Shown: positions 39,272-49,892, counted from the stretch's first letter. The stretch: DNA of 64,000 nucleotides from Rubritalea marina DSM 17716 (GCF_000378105.1 NZ_KB899256.1:48352-112351), one strand, 5' to 3'. Made by a program: numbers and translations. Notes: generated by a model not told the origin, from the letters alone.

Positions 39272-39919
39272 TTACTTCTTATTCGCTTTCACACCTGGGC
39301 GGACAACAACGTAGGAACCTTTGTGGCCTGGTACTGCACCAGAGATAAGAACCACGCCGTCTTCAGCGCGAACTTGTACAACCTTGAGGTTCTGAACGGT
39401 GCGACGGTACTGACCGTGACGACCTGGCATCTTCTTGTTCTTCCATACACGACCAGGCCATGTACCAGCACCAATACCACCAGGGCGGCGGTGCATCATG
39501 TGACCGTGTGAATCTGGCTGACCTGCAAAGTTGTAACGCTTAACAACACCCTGGAAGCCTTTGGCTTTTGTGGTGCCGATCACGTCAACAACCTGTCCAT
39601 CTTCGAAGAGAGCTGCACCTGGGTGTGCTTCTTCAGTGTTTGGAAGTTGCTCGTCGCTTTCGAAACGGAATTCTTTAACAAGCTTCTTAGAAGTACCATT
39701 GTGCTTCTTGAAGTGGCCTTTGGTTGGTGCGTTGAGGCGATTTTCCTTTTGATCATCGAAAGCTACCTGAACTGCGGCGTAACCGTCAGTTTCAGATGTC
39801 TTTACCTGAAGGAATTCGTTACCCTTTACGTCAACAACTGTGACTGGGATCATAACGCCGGCGTCCTTATCGAACACGCGAGTCATGCCTACTTTTTTAC
39901 CTAAAAGTCCGAGTGACAT
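39272..39919 (-). CDS. rplC: 50S ribosomal protein L3
   Basis: 215 residues beginning MSLGLLGKKVGMTRVFDKD, with the loop MHRRPGGIGAGTWPGRVWKN and KMPGRHGQYRRTVQNLKVV near the peptidyl-transferase centre. The glutamine methylated by PrmB in other bacteria would lie in the GAGTWPGRVWKNK region. Confidence 0.97.
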   Translation of the reverse strand: MSLGLLGKKVGMTRVFDKDAGVMIPVTVVDVKGNEFLQVKTSETDGYAAVQVAFDDQKENRLNAPTKGHFKKHNGTSKKLVKEFRFESDEQLPNTEEAHPGAALFEDGQVVDVIGTTKAKGFQGVVKRYNFAGQPDSHGHMMHRRPGGIGAGTWPGRVWKNKKMPGRHGQYRRTVQNLKVVQVRAEDGVVLISGAVPGHKGSYVVVRPGVKANKK

Positions 39920-39947
39920 AGTAATATGATTTCTACGAGTTTAGGGT

Positions 39948-40256
39948 TCAGATGCGGATGGTGATGTCAACGCCAGCTGGGAGGTTGAGCTTTTTGAGCT
40001 CATCCACGGTGCGGGCTGTTGGATCGACGATATCAAGCAAACGCTTGTGGGTGCGGATCTCGAACTGGTCTGCGGACTTCTTGTTCTGGTTAACAGAACG
40101 GTTTACGCTGAATTTTTCAACGCGAGTCGGCAGAGGAATCGGACCAGCAACTTTAGCGCCTGTGCGCTTTGCTGTCTCAACGATCTCTTGTGCTGAACGA
40201 TCGATTGCACGATGGTCGAAGGCACGGAGACGGATTCTGATCTTCTGATTAGACAT
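39948..40256 (-). CDS. rpsJ: 30S ribosomal protein S10
   Basis: 102 residues: [20 protein letters not shown], then [18 protein letters not shown] and [20 protein letters not shown]. It binds the 16S 3' domain and also takes part in antitermination as NusE. It follows fusA directly (42 bp); there is no tuf gene between, unlike the common str order. Confidence 0.97.
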   Translation of the reverse strand: MSNQKIRIRLRAFDHRAIDRSAQEIVETAKRTGAKVAGPIPLPTRVEKFSVNRSVNQNKKSADQFEIRTHKRLLDIVDPTARTVDELKKLNLPAGVDITIRI

Positions 40257-40298
40257 AATGAAGATGTGTTGTTTTTACCTTATTTATTATTGTTGTTT

Positions 40299-42443
40299 CT
40301 ACACGCTTTCGCCGAACTTCTGATCGACGATCGCCTGTGGTACGGGTTCAAAACTGGCCGGCTCCATTGTGAATGAAGCTCGACCAGAAGAGACTGTTCT
40401 GAGTGCGGTCATGTAACCGAACATTTCAGCAAGTGGCACTGTAGCCTTAAGCGTACAGGCTGCCCCTTTACTATCCATGCCAGCAATTTGACCGCGACGA
40501 CGATTGAGGTCGCCAAGGATATCGCCCTGATATTCATCAGGCGTTGTAACCTCCACGTCCATAACGGGCTCAAGCAAGAGCGGGCTTCCATTTTCAAGTG
40601 CTTCGCGCATCGCTAGGATGGCAGCCACTCGGAAGGCGTTCTCGTTCGAATCCACATCGTGGGCGTCTCCATCTACGATATCGACATGAATGTCAACAAC
40701 AGGATAACCTGCTATGACTCCATTCCTTGTGGAATCCTCGATTCCACCGTAGACGGCTTTGATAAATTCTTTTGGTATAGCGCCCCCCACGACTTTATTG
40801 TCGATGGTAAGACCCTTCCCTTGCTCATTGGGCTTAACACTCAAGTTAACTTTAGCATATTGCCCTGTGCCACCAGTTTGCTTCTTCAGCACACCCACGC
40901 CAATCGCGTCGCTTGAGATAGTCTCGCGGTAGGCGATTTGTGGCTTTCCGGTATTGGCTTCCACTTTGAATTCGCGCTTGAGGCGATCCACAATCACCTC
41001 GAGGTGAAGCTCACCCATGCCAGCGATGATGCACTGACCAGTATCGTCGTCAGTCTTCACCACAAAGGTAGGATCCTCCTCCTGAAGACGGGAGAGCCCG
41101 GTGGCGAGCTTATCTTGGTCAGCTTTGGTGCGTGGTTCCACCGCCATGGCGATGACCGGCTCAGGAAATGTTGGCGGTTCCAGCAAGATATCAAACTTCT
41201 TCGTGCAGAGTGTGTCACCAGTGGTGACATTCTTGATCCCCACGAAAGCAGCAATATCACCTGCGTAGCATGTCTCTAGCTCCACATGTTTATCCGCCTG
41301 CATTTGAATCAAGCGTGACACGCGCTCTTGCTTGCGAGTGCGGGGATTGTATACCATATCCCCCTTAGAAATTGTTCCGGAATACACACGGAAGAAAACG
41401 AGTTTTCCAACGAATTTGTCTGCCCATAGCTTGAAGGCCAGTGAGCAGAACTTTTCGTTATCATCGGCTGGAGCGAGGACCACCGAATCCTCGTCATCAG
41501 CTTCTTGGCCTTGCGCAGCATCGATATCCACTGGGCTAGGCAAATAGTCAACAACGGCGTCGACTAGGAACTGTACACCTTTATTCTTAAAGGCGGAACC
41601 ACCGGAAACTGGGATAAATTTGTTCGCGATGGTGAGGCGTCGAATCGCAGCCTTTAGGTCTGCGTTGGTGATCTCTTCCTCCATGAGGAACTTCTCACCA
41701 ATTTCATCATCGAGGTCAGCTACCACCTCGAGCAACTCTTCACGAGCAGCTTCAGCCTCAAGTTGAAGATCTCCAGAGAGCTCTTCAATAGAATATGTAG
41801 AACCAAACTTGTCGTCATCTGCATAGATCACGGCCTTTTGGTTGACCACATCAATTTGGCCGCGGAGATTCTCCTCGGCACCAATAGGAATGAGAACGGC
41901 CGCAGCAGTCGCACCAAGCTTCTCACGCACATCTTCCAGCACGTTATTAAAGTCGGCACCCGTACGGTCCATCTTGTTCACAAATACGATACGCGGCACG
42001 TTGTATTTATTGGCTTGTCGCCAGACTGTTTCAGTCTGTGGCTGAACGCCTGCAACACCACAAAATACAACGACTGCGCCATCGAGAACACGGAGAGAGC
42101 GCTCCACCTCAGCAGTAAAATCAACGTGACCTGGAGTATCGATGATATTCACGCGCTGCTTTTCGGATTCGAAAAGCTTGGTGATATCAACATCGGGTTG
42201 TTGAACCCACTCGCAAGTAACAGCTGCTGACGTGATAGTAATCCCACGTTCACGCTCTTGCTCCATGTGATCGGTAGTCGCTGCACCATCGTGCACCTCA
42301 CCGATCTTATGAATCATGCCTGTGTAGAAAAGAATACGCTCCGTGAGTGTGGTCTTACCCGCATCAATATGCGCCGCAATCCCGATGTTGCGCGTGCGCT
42401 GCAACGGGTAGGGGCGATTTGGTGAATTGGGATCAGTAGACAT
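40299..42443 (-). CDS. fusA: Elongation factor G
   Basis: 714 residues. GTPase motifs AHIDAGKTT (G1), DTPGH (G3) and NKMD (G4), then domain II, III and the domain IV/V segments ending [16 protein letters not shown]. Drives translocation on the ribosome. Normal length. It lies between rpsG and rpsJ. Confidence 0.98.
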   Translation of the reverse strand: MSTDPNSPNRPYPLQRTRNIGIAAHIDAGKTTLTERILFYTGMIHKIGEVHDGAATTDHMEQERERGITITSAAVTCEWVQQPDVDITKLFESEKQRVNIIDTPGHVDFTAEVERSLRVLDGAVVVFCGVAGVQPQTETVWRQANKYNVPRIVFVNKMDRTGADFNNVLEDVREKLGATAAAVLIPIGAEENLRGQIDVVNQKAVIYADDDKFGSTYSIEELSGDLQLEAEAAREELLEVVADLDDEIGEKFLMEEEITNADLKAAIRRLTIANKFIPVSGGSAFKNKGVQFLVDAVVDYLPSPVDIDAAQGQEADDEDSVVLAPADDNEKFCSLAFKLWADKFVGKLVFFRVYSGTISKGDMVYNPRTRKQERVSRLIQMQADKHVELETCYAGDIAAFVGIKNVTTGDTLCTKKFDILLEPPTFPEPVIAMAVEPRTKADQDKLATGLSRLQEEDPTFVVKTDDDTGQCIIAGMGELHLEVIVDRLKREFKVEANTGKPQIAYRETISSDAIGVGVLKKQTGGTGQYAKVNLSVKPNEQGKGLTIDNKVVGGAIPKEFIKAVYGGIEDSTRNGVIAGYPVVDIHVDIVDGDAHDVDSNENAFRVAAILAMREALENGSPLLLEPVMDVEVTTPDEYQGDILGDLNRRRGQIAGMDSKGAACTLKATVPLAEMFGYMTALRTVSSGRASFTMEPASFEPVPQAIVDQKFGESV

Positions 42444-42485
42444 TACTTAGGAAATCGTATGTACTCTTCTAGTGCGCTTCTTCAA

Positions 42486-42959
42486 TTAGAAGCGGAAGTG
42501 AGCGAATGCACGGTTAGCCTGAGCCATCTTGTGCATGTCGTCGCGCTTGCGTACTGCAGCGCCAGTGTTGTTTGCTGCGTCCTTGATTTCGTTCGCGAGA
42601 GCCTTGTGCATTGGCACACCCTTCTTATTGCGAGCGAATGTTACGAGCCAACGCATAGCGAGGGACTCAGAACGATCAGGAGCTACCTCGAGAGGCACCT
42701 GGTAGGTTGCACCACCAACACGGCGGGACTTAACTTCTACGCGTGGCTTAGCATTTTCGATTGCACGTGTGATCACTTCAAGTGGATCCACAGTGTCAAC
42801 ACCATCGTTGGCTGCTTCAATTGCGTTGTATACGATACGCTCAGCGATAGAACGCTTACCGTCCTTCATCACCTTAGCGATCAATGTGCCAACAAGCTGG
42901 CTATCGTAGCGTGCGTCGCGACGATCTTTCTTTGCGTGTACTCTTTTACGGCGTGCCAT
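42486..42959 (-). CDS. rpsG: 30S ribosomal protein S7
   Basis: 157 residues: MARRKRVHAKKDRRDARYDS, then VGTLIAKVMKDGKRSIAERI and VEVKSRRVGGATYQVPLEV, and the helix MAQANRAFAHFRF at the C-terminus. Nucleates assembly of the 30S head at the 3' domain of 16S rRNA. Confidence 0.97.
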   Translation of the reverse strand: MARRKRVHAKKDRRDARYDSQLVGTLIAKVMKDGKRSIAERIVYNAIEAANDGVDTVDPLEVITRAIENAKPRVEVKSRRVGGATYQVPLEVAPDRSESLAMRWLVTFARNKKGVPMHKALANEIKDAANNTGAAVRKRDDMHKMAQANRAFAHFRF

Positions 42960-42999
42960 AATAAAATCTGTTTAGTTGTTATAGAGATGGAAAATCGAA

Positions 43000-43374
43000 T
43001 TACTTCTTAGGACGCTTCACACCGTACTTAGAACGGGATTGCTTACGGCCATCAACACCAAGGGTATCGAGTGCACCGCGAACGATGTGGTAACGAACAC
43101 CTGGCAAATCCTTTACTCGACCACCACGCACAAGCACAATGGAGTGCTCCTGCAAGTTGTGGCCTTCACCTCCGATGTACGCCATTACTTCCTTACCGTT
43201 AGTAAGACGAACCTTGGCCACCTTACGAAGCGCGGAGTTCGGCTTCTTTGGTGTACGTGTCATCACCTGAAGACACACTCCACGTCGCTGTGGACAAGCA
43301 TTAAGAGCACGTGACTTAGACTGCTCTACTGGTGTTTTACGTCCTTTACGGACGAGCTGATTAATAGTCGGCAT
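43000..43374 (-). CDS. rpsL: 30S ribosomal protein S12
   Basis: 124 residues from the ATG at 43374 ([15 protein letters not shown]); an upstream in-frame start at 43464 lies within the promoter region and is rejected. It has [19 protein letters not shown], containing the lysine linked to streptomycin sensitivity, and [20 protein letters not shown]. First gene of the operon. Confidence 0.97.
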   Translation of the reverse strand: MPTINQLVRKGRKTPVEQSKSRALNACPQRRGVCLQVMTRTPKKPNSALRKVAKVRLTNGKEVMAYIGGEGHNLQEHSIVLVRGGRVKDLPGVRYHIVRGALDTLGVDGRKQSRSKYGVKRPKK

Positions 43375-43733
43375 AATTGCTATTTGTTTATTTATCGATG
43401 TAAACCGCCTCGGCACAATGGTGCCAAGATAGTTTGTGGGGCGGCGACTGTACCCGCCGAACACGATCTGGCAAGCCCTATTTTGAGGATTTTCTCACCC
43501 ATTTCACCATTCACCGAAACGGCACAACCCATTCAATTTGAAAGATCGTTTAGCTTTCTTAACAATAGGAGTCCTACCCCGCTCCGCACCAGCGATTCCA
43601 CACAAAGGCACCTCAGAGCGAGCGAGAGAACTGATTCCTCCGAAGTCATTTAAATTGAATTCACTAAGAAAAATAGCCCCCATCACACAATGGAGGCTCC
43701 ACAACTGCAGTAGCGACGCATGATGCACTCACA
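43375..43733. other. Intergenic region upstream of rpsL
   Basis: 359 bp without a supported gene; it separates the ribosomal operon from the NfeD-type gene, both on the minus strand. It contains a candidate promoter at 43447-43474 for the operon. Short ORFs here have no recognisable features. Confidence 0.5.
43447..43474 (-). promoter_or_regulatory. Candidate promoter of the rpsL-rplX operon
   Basis: On the minus strand TTGCCA (43474-43469) and TACAGT (43452-43447) with a 16-base spacer, giving a leader of about 65 nt before rpsL. Sequence match only. Confidence 0.5.
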
Positions 43734-45161
43734 TCAAACCACATCGACCACAATGCGCATGCCGTCCGCCTCCACAACCTCTACCTCAACCCCCGCTTCC
43801 ACGTAACCACTGCGTGCCACGGCGTCGTATTGCCCGTGCTCGATAGAGACCTTCCCTGAGGGCGCGAGCGGCGTCTTTGTGATCGCCACCTTGCCCACCA
43901 GTTCACTGAATGGGTGCTCCACCCCTGTACCTGCCTCAAGATTCGCCCTTGAGGTCAGGCGATCATACATCGGAACACTCGGCACAAAGCGCATCAGTAT
44001 AGCACTCAAAACCAGTGAACAAGTAAGACCAACTGAAACATAAATCAGAGGGAAGCCAAACACTGCCTTAAGTCCAAATACGCCACCTTCTTTATCCTTA
44101 AAACTCTCATACACATCCATGTCCACCATCGCCAACATCAGAGAAGCGAGGATCATCAGCACCCCGACGGCACCGGCGATGAACGTCCCAGGGATCACAA
44201 AAAACTCGAGAATCAAAAGAACCACGCCCGCCATAAAGAGAACAAACAACCAACCTGTAGCAAGGTTTCCATCCATATTATTCCCCACAAAGAACAAGCC
44301 AAAAGCAAGCATCGCAATCACACCAAAGACCCCAAAGCCTGGCGTCTTGAACTCCATAAACAACGCCAAGGCTCCCACGCTAATCAGAATCGGCGAAACG
44401 AGCCCCACCCACTGGGCAAAGGCCTGAAACCCCCTAGGCTCAGCAGAAACAAGCGTGGTCTTATCCAAGCCCTCCGCCACCAACACCGCATCAATATCCT
44501 CGCAAATGCCATCAGCCAACAAGGGCTTACCATCGTGCACCATGATCGCTTCATCCGCAATCAGGTTCAGCAATTCCTTATCACTCACCGTCACCTTACC
44601 ATCGGCAAAGCTGAATTCCTGATCGCGAAACATCATCGCCTTCATCACATCTGGGTTGCGACCGCGTTCCTTTGCCACAATTTTCACATACGACTGGAAG
44701 AGCGACTCGATCTTGGCGCGCATCACTGGTTCAATTTCAGCCCCAGTGCCATTCACGATACCCGTCGATCCAATAGTACCACGTGGGTGCATGTATATTT
44801 TATCACAGCCAAAGGCGATCATTGACCCAGCACTGGTGGCTTCTGGGTTGACGAATGCGATCGAACGGATCGTCAACTCCGGCATCACACGTGTGATCAA
44901 ATCTGCAGTCTCAGCAGCATAGCCCCCAGGGGTATCGATATCAAAGATCACAGCCGTGGCCCCCTGTGCCTCCGCCTGCTTCAACACATTGCGCCAATAC
45001 TTGAAGGAATGCTTGTTCATCAGGGACTTCTCACCCACCTTCAACCAAATAACTTTATTGGTGAAATCCTCGGATTCCTTCGCTAGTGGTTCTTCAGTAC
45101 CAGCATGCAGACCAGATAGCATCGCCGCCAGCACCAGTAAGACTCTCATCCATTTCTTCAT
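43734..45161 (-). CDS. NfeD-family membrane-bound ClpP-class serine protease
   Basis: 475 residues. Signal/anchor at the N-terminus, then a ClpP-like protease domain (~30-240): IFDIDTPGGYAAETADLI, the serine segment NPEATSAGSMIAFGCDKIYM and PRGTIGSTG. Next come four to five membrane helices (~245-400) and a C-terminal OB-fold NfeD domain (GKVAITKTPLAPSGKVSIEH, ~415-475). Members cleave membrane proteins such as stomatins. No stomatin gene lies next to it. Monocistronic, divergent from the methyltransferase gene. Confidence 0.93.
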   Translation of the reverse strand: MKKWMRVLLVLAAMLSGLHAGTEEPLAKESEDFTNKVIWLKVGEKSLMNKHSFKYWRNVLKQAEAQGATAVIFDIDTPGGYAAETADLITRVMPELTIRSIAFVNPEATSAGSMIAFGCDKIYMHPRGTIGSTGIVNGTGAEIEPVMRAKIESLFQSYVKIVAKERGRNPDVMKAMMFRDQEFSFADGKVTVSDKELLNLIADEAIMVHDGKPLLADGICEDIDAVLVAEGLDKTTLVSAEPRGFQAFAQWVGLVSPILISVGALALFMEFKTPGFGVFGVIAMLAFGLFFVGNNMDGNLATGWLFVLFMAGVVLLILEFFVIPGTFIAGAVGVLMILASLMLAMVDMDVYESFKDKEGGVFGLKAVFGFPLIYVSVGLTCSLVLSAILMRFVPSVPMYDRLTSRANLEAGTGVEHPFSELVGKVAITKTPLAPSGKVSIEHGQYDAVARSGYVEAGVEVEVVEADGMRIVVDVV

Positions 45162-45232
45162 ACCTCAGCTTCTAACACAGCGAAGACCTTCAGCCCATTA
45201 CAAAGAACGCAAGAAAGTAGAATCCAAGACAC

Positions 45233-45853
45233 ATGCCGCTCCCCTTTTCCAACAAATACACCCAAGGAGACCTTCAGAAACTCAAGGCATTGCTGGCACC
45301 ACAATTTGCTGAAGCATTCCCACTGCCGCGCAAACAACTTCGCGTGCTCAACATCGCCTGTGGCCGCGCAGACGAAACAGGCATTCTCATTGAAAACCTC
45401 CTAGCCCATACCGAGTTACTCGAAATCACAGGTGTCGACATCCGTAACCGCGAAATCGGTGAAGCCAAACAACGCTGGGCCAAGCACCCGAAGGCGAATT
45501 GCCAATTCTTCACCCAGAACGCAAGCCAACTCGACCATGTCCGCGAACTCGATGGACCCTACGATCTCATCCTAATGCGCCACCAAAACTTTTGGAACGG
45601 TGCCGAGACATGGGTGAAAATCTACGATGCCGCACTGCACAGGCTGAGCGAGAGTGGCATCTTGACCATCACCTCATACTTCGACGATGAACACCGCCAA
45701 GCCATGCAGGCAATCACCAGCCTCGGTGGCAAATTACAGCACACACTGCGCAACCCCAAAGCACGCCCAATCGCCGACGCACCCAATAAATCGGTCGACC
45801 GCCACATCGCCATTTTCCGCCGCACCCCAATCTCCCCCGACATCATCGTGTAA
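45233..45853 (+). CDS. SAM-dependent class I methyltransferase-like protein
   Basis: 206 residues with a Rossmann methyltransferase core: VLNIACGRADETG (motif I, ~36-48), the acidic VDIRNRE (~69), NASQLDH and YDLILMRHQNFWN (motif IV region). A C-terminal IFRR strand ends the fold. Substrate unknown. It lies divergently from the protease gene and 44 bp before the AraC regulator on the same strand. Confidence 0.8.
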   Translation: MPLPFSNKYTQGDLQKLKALLAPQFAEAFPLPRKQLRVLNIACGRADETGILIENLLAHTELLEITGVDIRNREIGEAKQRWAKHPKANCQFFTQNASQLDHVRELDGPYDLILMRHQNFWNGAETWVKIYDAALHRLSESGILTITSYFDDEHRQAMQAITSLGGKLQHTLRNPKARPIADAPNKSVDRHIAIFRRTPISPDIIV

Positions 45854-45897
45854 CTTTTTCCTCGTCTATCAACAGCTCGTAAGAGTAGATACAGAGG

Positions 45898-46902
45898 ATG
45901 GCCAAGAACACTCTGCACATTTTCCGCGCCGGTTCGGAGCAGTGGGAAATCGACACCTGCGAACCACTGAAGCAAGCCTCCGAGGAGGGCGGATTGCTCT
46001 ACCGCGCCTATGGACACGGCCCCTACCCAGGCGATAAATTCGCCACAGATGAGCTCCCCGAGATCCGCAACATTGGGTTCTGGGACTGCTCGGAGTCACA
46101 GCATTGGGGCTTGGACTGGCATCGTAATGAAGGGATCGAATTCACCTTCGTGCTGCACGGCTCAGTCGATTTTGAAACGTCAAACCACGCAAAAAAACTA
46201 GATGCAGGCATGCTAGCGATCACCCCTCCTTGGGTGAAACACAAGCTGGGATCACCAACGATCGGACCAAGCAAGCTTTTCTGGATCATCCTCGATGTGC
46301 AAGTCCGCCGCCCCAATGAGACCTGGGTCTGGCCTGACTGGGTGATCCTCGAGGCATCGGAGCTGGCACGGATTGAAGAACTCATCCAGAGCAACGACTT
46401 CGCCATCCCCGTGAGCAAGAAGCTCCTGACTTCCATTGAGAAACTACAAGACCTTGTGGAACACCAGCACACACCCGAGCACATTTCGCAGCTCAAGGTC
46501 TCAGTCAACCAATTGCTCATCGACCTTCTGGAGCACGACGCCCAAGAACAATACACGGTAGCTGAAAACACTTCGCTCAATCAAAGCTCCAAGACAATCG
46601 ATATTTTCCTTCATGAGCTACCCAACTACCTCAGCATCCCTTGGACAGTAGAATCGATGGCCTTCGAGTGCGGCATGGGCAAAACAGCCTTCACTAAGAT
46701 CATCAAACAGAAAACGAACAAGACCCCAATGCAGCACCTAAATGATGTTCGACTCGAGGCTGCCGCCACATTGCTCCAAGAATCAGGCACCCTCGTCAAA
46801 GAGGTGGCACAACAAATGAGCTACCGGAGTAGTGAGTACTTTTGTAAATGCTTCCGTAAAAAGTTCGGCATTTCACCAAGCCAATTCATGGCAAAGCGCT
46901 AG
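45898..46902 (+). CDS. AraC-family transcriptional regulator
   Basis: 334 residues with an N-terminal cupin-like sensing domain (EFTFVLHGSVDFE, ITPPWVKHKLG) and a C-terminal double helix-turn-helix (MAFECGMGKTAFTKIIKQ, LVKEVAQQMSYRSSEYFCKC and FRKKFGISPSQFM). The convergent neighbour is the sugar/cytochrome/propeller locus (46971-51708), its likely target, judged by context only. Confidence 0.92.
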   Translation: MAKNTLHIFRAGSEQWEIDTCEPLKQASEEGGLLYRAYGHGPYPGDKFATDELPEIRNIGFWDCSESQHWGLDWHRNEGIEFTFVLHGSVDFETSNHAKKLDAGMLAITPPWVKHKLGSPTIGPSKLFWIILDVQVRRPNETWVWPDWVILEASELARIEELIQSNDFAIPVSKKLLTSIEKLQDLVEHQHTPEHISQLKVSVNQLLIDLLEHDAQEQYTVAENTSLNQSSKTIDIFLHELPNYLSIPWTVESMAFECGMGKTAFTKIIKQKTNKTPMQHLNDVRLEAAATLLQESGTLVKEVAQQMSYRSSEYFCKCFRKKFGISPSQFMAKR

Positions 46903-46914
46903 ACTGAATGAAAA

Positions 46915-46940
46915 AAGGAGGCCGCAGCTGCGCCCCCCTT
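46915..46940. terminator. Convergent terminator between the AraC gene and the propeller gene
   Basis: AAGG.GG.CGCAG/CTGCG.CC.CCTT folds as an imperfect hairpin, with a minus-strand T run from the A run at 46911-46916. Weak: the central palindrome leaves little loop. Confidence 0.4.
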
Positions 46941-46970
46941 CAATCGGTAATCATACCATCAAGATTCAGG

Positions 46971-48416
46971 CTATTTTGCCGGAATTTCGTTGAGGGTGTA
47001 CCAGCCACGGTCGTTGTATGGCTTCTCTTCTTTGGCTGAAGTCACATTGGGGAATGCGATTTGATGCAAGTGCCCCTGCACGCGTCCATCCACACTCAGG
47101 TGCACCACTTTACCATCTTCAGAGACCTTGATGTCTGTGATGACCGGAGTTTGCTTATCCTTTTCTGGTCCGCCATAACCCGGGCCATAAGGGTAGGTCC
47201 AAGCCTCCATGTGGTAGCTCTGCTTATTCATCGCCTTTGCCTGGTTCACTGGCTGAGTGAAGTGCAGATCAAATCCCGCCGGAGTGACTGAGATATGCTT
47301 GATGTCGAAGAACTCCTGGCCATTCCACTTGATTCGCTCCAGCGCTTGTGGAGCCTTGCCGCTCCCTCCCCAACCTCGGATAGTCTGTCCGACGAAAAGG
47401 AACCCTTCCTCGCTGAGGCGTAAAGCAACTGGACCCGATCCAACCTCATTCGTGAGTCGAAAGACAGAACCCTGCCAAACGCCATTGACCTTCTCCAAGA
47501 AACCACGCTCAACTTCTGCATTGGTCACCTCACCGAAGATCAATTGATCCGCAAATGGGCCAAACTTCCCGCCCGTGGTGTCAGGTACAATCTGAGTAGG
47601 TGATCGTGACATCCGGTGATGCGGCACCACGAGAGCTGCTGGCACGATGTCTTTGTATAGCTTCCGGTAATCTTCAAAGTTGTCATTCTGTGGCTCCGGT
47701 GGTTCATCTCCAAAGTTGGCAGTCTTGTACCAACGATTGGCGGATTGAGCACCCATATGCTTCCCTTCAACAAGTGGTTTGATGGATGAACTCCCATTCC
47801 AAAAACCTTGGTTGTCTGAGTAAAACAAGTCTCCTTCCGAGTTGGTTCCCAAACCACCTGGAGAACGCACACCAGGCGCAGCCGGAATCATCTCACCCTC
47901 AGGCGTGATCTTGAGTGCCCACCCTCGATAGAGCACATTGGAGCTCACCGATCCCGATAGGGTCAGAAGCACCCAATGGTTCCCATCCTTATCAGGATCA
48001 GAACCCCAGGCCCATTCGTAAGCGGCTGGAGAATAACCCCAATCATCGCACAGAGTGAAATACTCGTCAGCCACCCCGTCTTTGTCATGATCGCGGAGCA
48101 AAGTAACCTCTGGGCGCTGCGTCACCACGAGATCACCATCTCTCTCAAAAATACCAAATGGTTCATGCATCCCCGTGGCAAATCGAGTCCACTTCACCTT
48201 GCTTAAGTCTTCTTCATAGGCTCCCTCTACGATCCAAACTTCACCAAAACGCGTGCCCACGGCGAGGCGCTTTCCTGAAATTTCAGCCAAGCATCCCACC
48301 TCAATCGTCTCGCCTTCAGGAAAGGGGATATTCTCAGTGATGTAGGCCGCATTTTTTGCCACTACCGCCGAAGCCAGCGACATAAGGGTGAGTGTGATGT
48401 TTCTAAAAATCTTCAT
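46971..48416 (-). CDS. Exported beta-propeller protein, paralogue of 14164-15705
   Basis: 481 residues with a signal peptide (MKIFRNITLTLMSLASAVVA). Same motif order as the first copy: FATGMHEPFGIFERDG, TLLRDHDKDGVAD, VRSPGGLGTNSEGDLFYSDN, GHMGAQS, and a C-terminal DIKHISVTPAGFDLHF Ig-like domain. Like the first copy it lacks a heme site and follows its cytochrome gene, so both loci keep the cytochrome-propeller pair. Probably a periplasmic sugar- or polyol-binding or oxidising protein. Confidence 0.85.
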   Translation of the reverse strand: MKIFRNITLTLMSLASAVVAKNAAYITENIPFPEGETIEVGCLAEISGKRLAVGTRFGEVWIVEGAYEEDLSKVKWTRFATGMHEPFGIFERDGDLVVTQRPEVTLLRDHDKDGVADEYFTLCDDWGYSPAAYEWAWGSDPDKDGNHWVLLTLSGSVSSNVLYRGWALKITPEGEMIPAAPGVRSPGGLGTNSEGDLFYSDNQGFWNGSSSIKPLVEGKHMGAQSANRWYKTANFGDEPPEPQNDNFEDYRKLYKDIVPAALVVPHHRMSRSPTQIVPDTTGGKFGPFADQLIFGEVTNAEVERGFLEKVNGVWQGSVFRLTNEVGSGPVALRLSEEGFLFVGQTIRGWGGSGKAPQALERIKWNGQEFFDIKHISVTPAGFDLHFTQPVNQAKAMNKQSYHMEAWTYPYGPGYGGPEKDKQTPVITDIKVSEDGKVVHLSVDGRVQGHLHQIAFPNVTSAKEEKPYNDRGWYTLNEIPAK

Positions 48417-48425
48417 ACTAAACTT

Positions 48426-49892
48426 CTATTTGAGTTGGTAAATAACGCTACTTGGCTTCTCATTGCTCAAGACTAGAAAGACAATCTCCTCGCCCCCCTG
48501 AGTCACCACCTTGTAGGTGCCGTCGGTAGCTATTTTCCATCGCTGGGTCTCGATCAGTTGGTCACTCAAAGTCGCTGCACCCTTCTTCAATCTGGCAATC
48601 TCTACATCCATGCTAGGAGCTGTGGTCACAAAGTGGCGCTTTACTGCGTTGGTCCCTGCAGCACCACTAAAGAAACTGATCAGATCATGTCCCCCGATCT
48701 TATAAGTAAAGATCGGTTCACCAGCTGGATTTAACTTGTAGCCTTTACTATCTACGTCCTGATTGCGTGCCGTAAGTGGTCGATTGAGAATCAAGACGTC
48801 CTCTCCGGCCACGCCTGCAGGCTGTTCACCTCGGAAAATAAAGTGATTGTTGACGTCAATGAAGTCACCTGTCCAAACCTTCGTGAGCAAGCTGCTTTCC
48901 AGATCAAGCAACACATGCACCTGGCTTGGAAAGCCAATTGCCATCCCACGGGCACTCGAGTCCTTGAGAATATTGCGATAGATCATTGGGCGATCCGTCG
49001 GCTTCCAAATATTCTTCGGCGCTGTCGCCTTCCCCACTTGAAACGGCTTACTTCCCTCCTTGAGGATATCAAAGAGCAAGGTACGGTTGTTCGACTTCGC
49101 ATAGCTCTGCACCACCACTGGATAGACTCCAGACTTAAGTTCAAGCTTCTTTGAAGCTGGGCTCCCCGAGGTCGACGACACCACGACTGCCCCATCAAGT
49201 TTCACCTCAGCCCAATCATTGGCGTTTAGTTTGAACTCATAAATACCATCGTCGAAAACCTCCAAATCCCCGGTATGTAAAGTGCGGTGGCTACCTTCAT
49301 AGTACTGAGAAGCATTCGGTACTAAATCATTCTTAGGTGCAGGAATATGGTACTTGTGAGCAGGCTCCGCCGTCGTGATTGCCAGCTTAGTCAAAGGCAA
49401 TTCCGACTCAAAAGCCATCACCTGCGAAACACAATTCTTAAGCTCGATGGTCGCGGGCAACGGGTATTTGGCCAATACCTTATGCGCCTCAAGCGACTCG
49501 CCAATCTCAACAGTACTGCGGAGCTGCTTGACGAAATGCGGAGCCACAGCAGCCTCCTTATTCCCCCAACTACTGCGCACATATGTGGCGACGGCGGCGA
49601 TTTCTTCATCCGTCATCGAAGCTCCCTGGGTAGGCATCAATAGATTGTATTGCTTCCCCTTCACCGTGATTTCTCCGACCAAACCACCCAGGATGATCTC
49701 CACCATCCGTCCCGCATCACCCCGAACCCACTCGCTCTCAGCAAGTGGAGGGAAAACCTCGGATACCGGCACGCCATTTTCTCCGTGACATGCCATGCAG
49801 TTCTTTTCGTATACCTTCCTGCCGTCGAGTGCCGAAGCGGTCCACGAGGTCAGCAAAGTGGCTGCTGTAAGAATTGTGATGCGTTTTACCAT
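48426..49892 (-). CDS. Exported c-type cytochrome with PA14-like domain
   Basis: 488 residues: signal peptide, class I cytochrome c with CMACH at residues 32-36 and the late Met in LMPTQGASM (~85-93), a middle linker, then a PA14-like beta domain (YYEGSHRTLHTGDLEVFDDG, LNANDWAEVKLDG, GVYPVVVQSYAK, ~200-285) and a C-terminal part that I do not recognise. PA14 domains bind carbohydrate, which fits electron transfer at a sugar-handling site. 9 bp separate it from the propeller gene. Confidence 0.85.
   Translation of the reverse strand: MVKRITILTAATLLTSWTASALDGRKVYEKNCMACHGENGVPVSEVFPPLAESEWVRGDAGRMVEIILGGLVGEITVKGKQYNLLMPTQGASMTDEEIAAVATYVRSSWGNKEAAVAPHFVKQLRSTVEIGESLEAHKVLAKYPLPATIELKNCVSQVMAFESELPLTKLAITTAEPAHKYHIPAPKNDLVPNASQYYEGSHRTLHTGDLEVFDDGIYEFKLNANDWAEVKLDGAVVVSSTSGSPASKKLELKSGVYPVVVQSYAKSNNRTLLFDILKEGSKPFQVGKATAPKNIWKPTDRPMIYRNILKDSSARGMAIGFPSQVHVLLDLESSLLTKVWTGDFIDVNNHFIFRGEQPAGVAGEDVLILNRPLTARNQDVDSKGYKLNPAGEPIFTYKIGGHDLISFFSGAAGTNAVKRHFVTTAPSMDVEIARLKKGAATLSDQLIETQRWKIATDGTYKVVTQGGEEIVFLVLSNEKPSSVIYQLK

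Noticed and set aside
43375..43733. A short gene upstream of rpsL
   Set aside because: The candidate frames lack a ribosome site and recognisable residues, and one would overlap the promoter.
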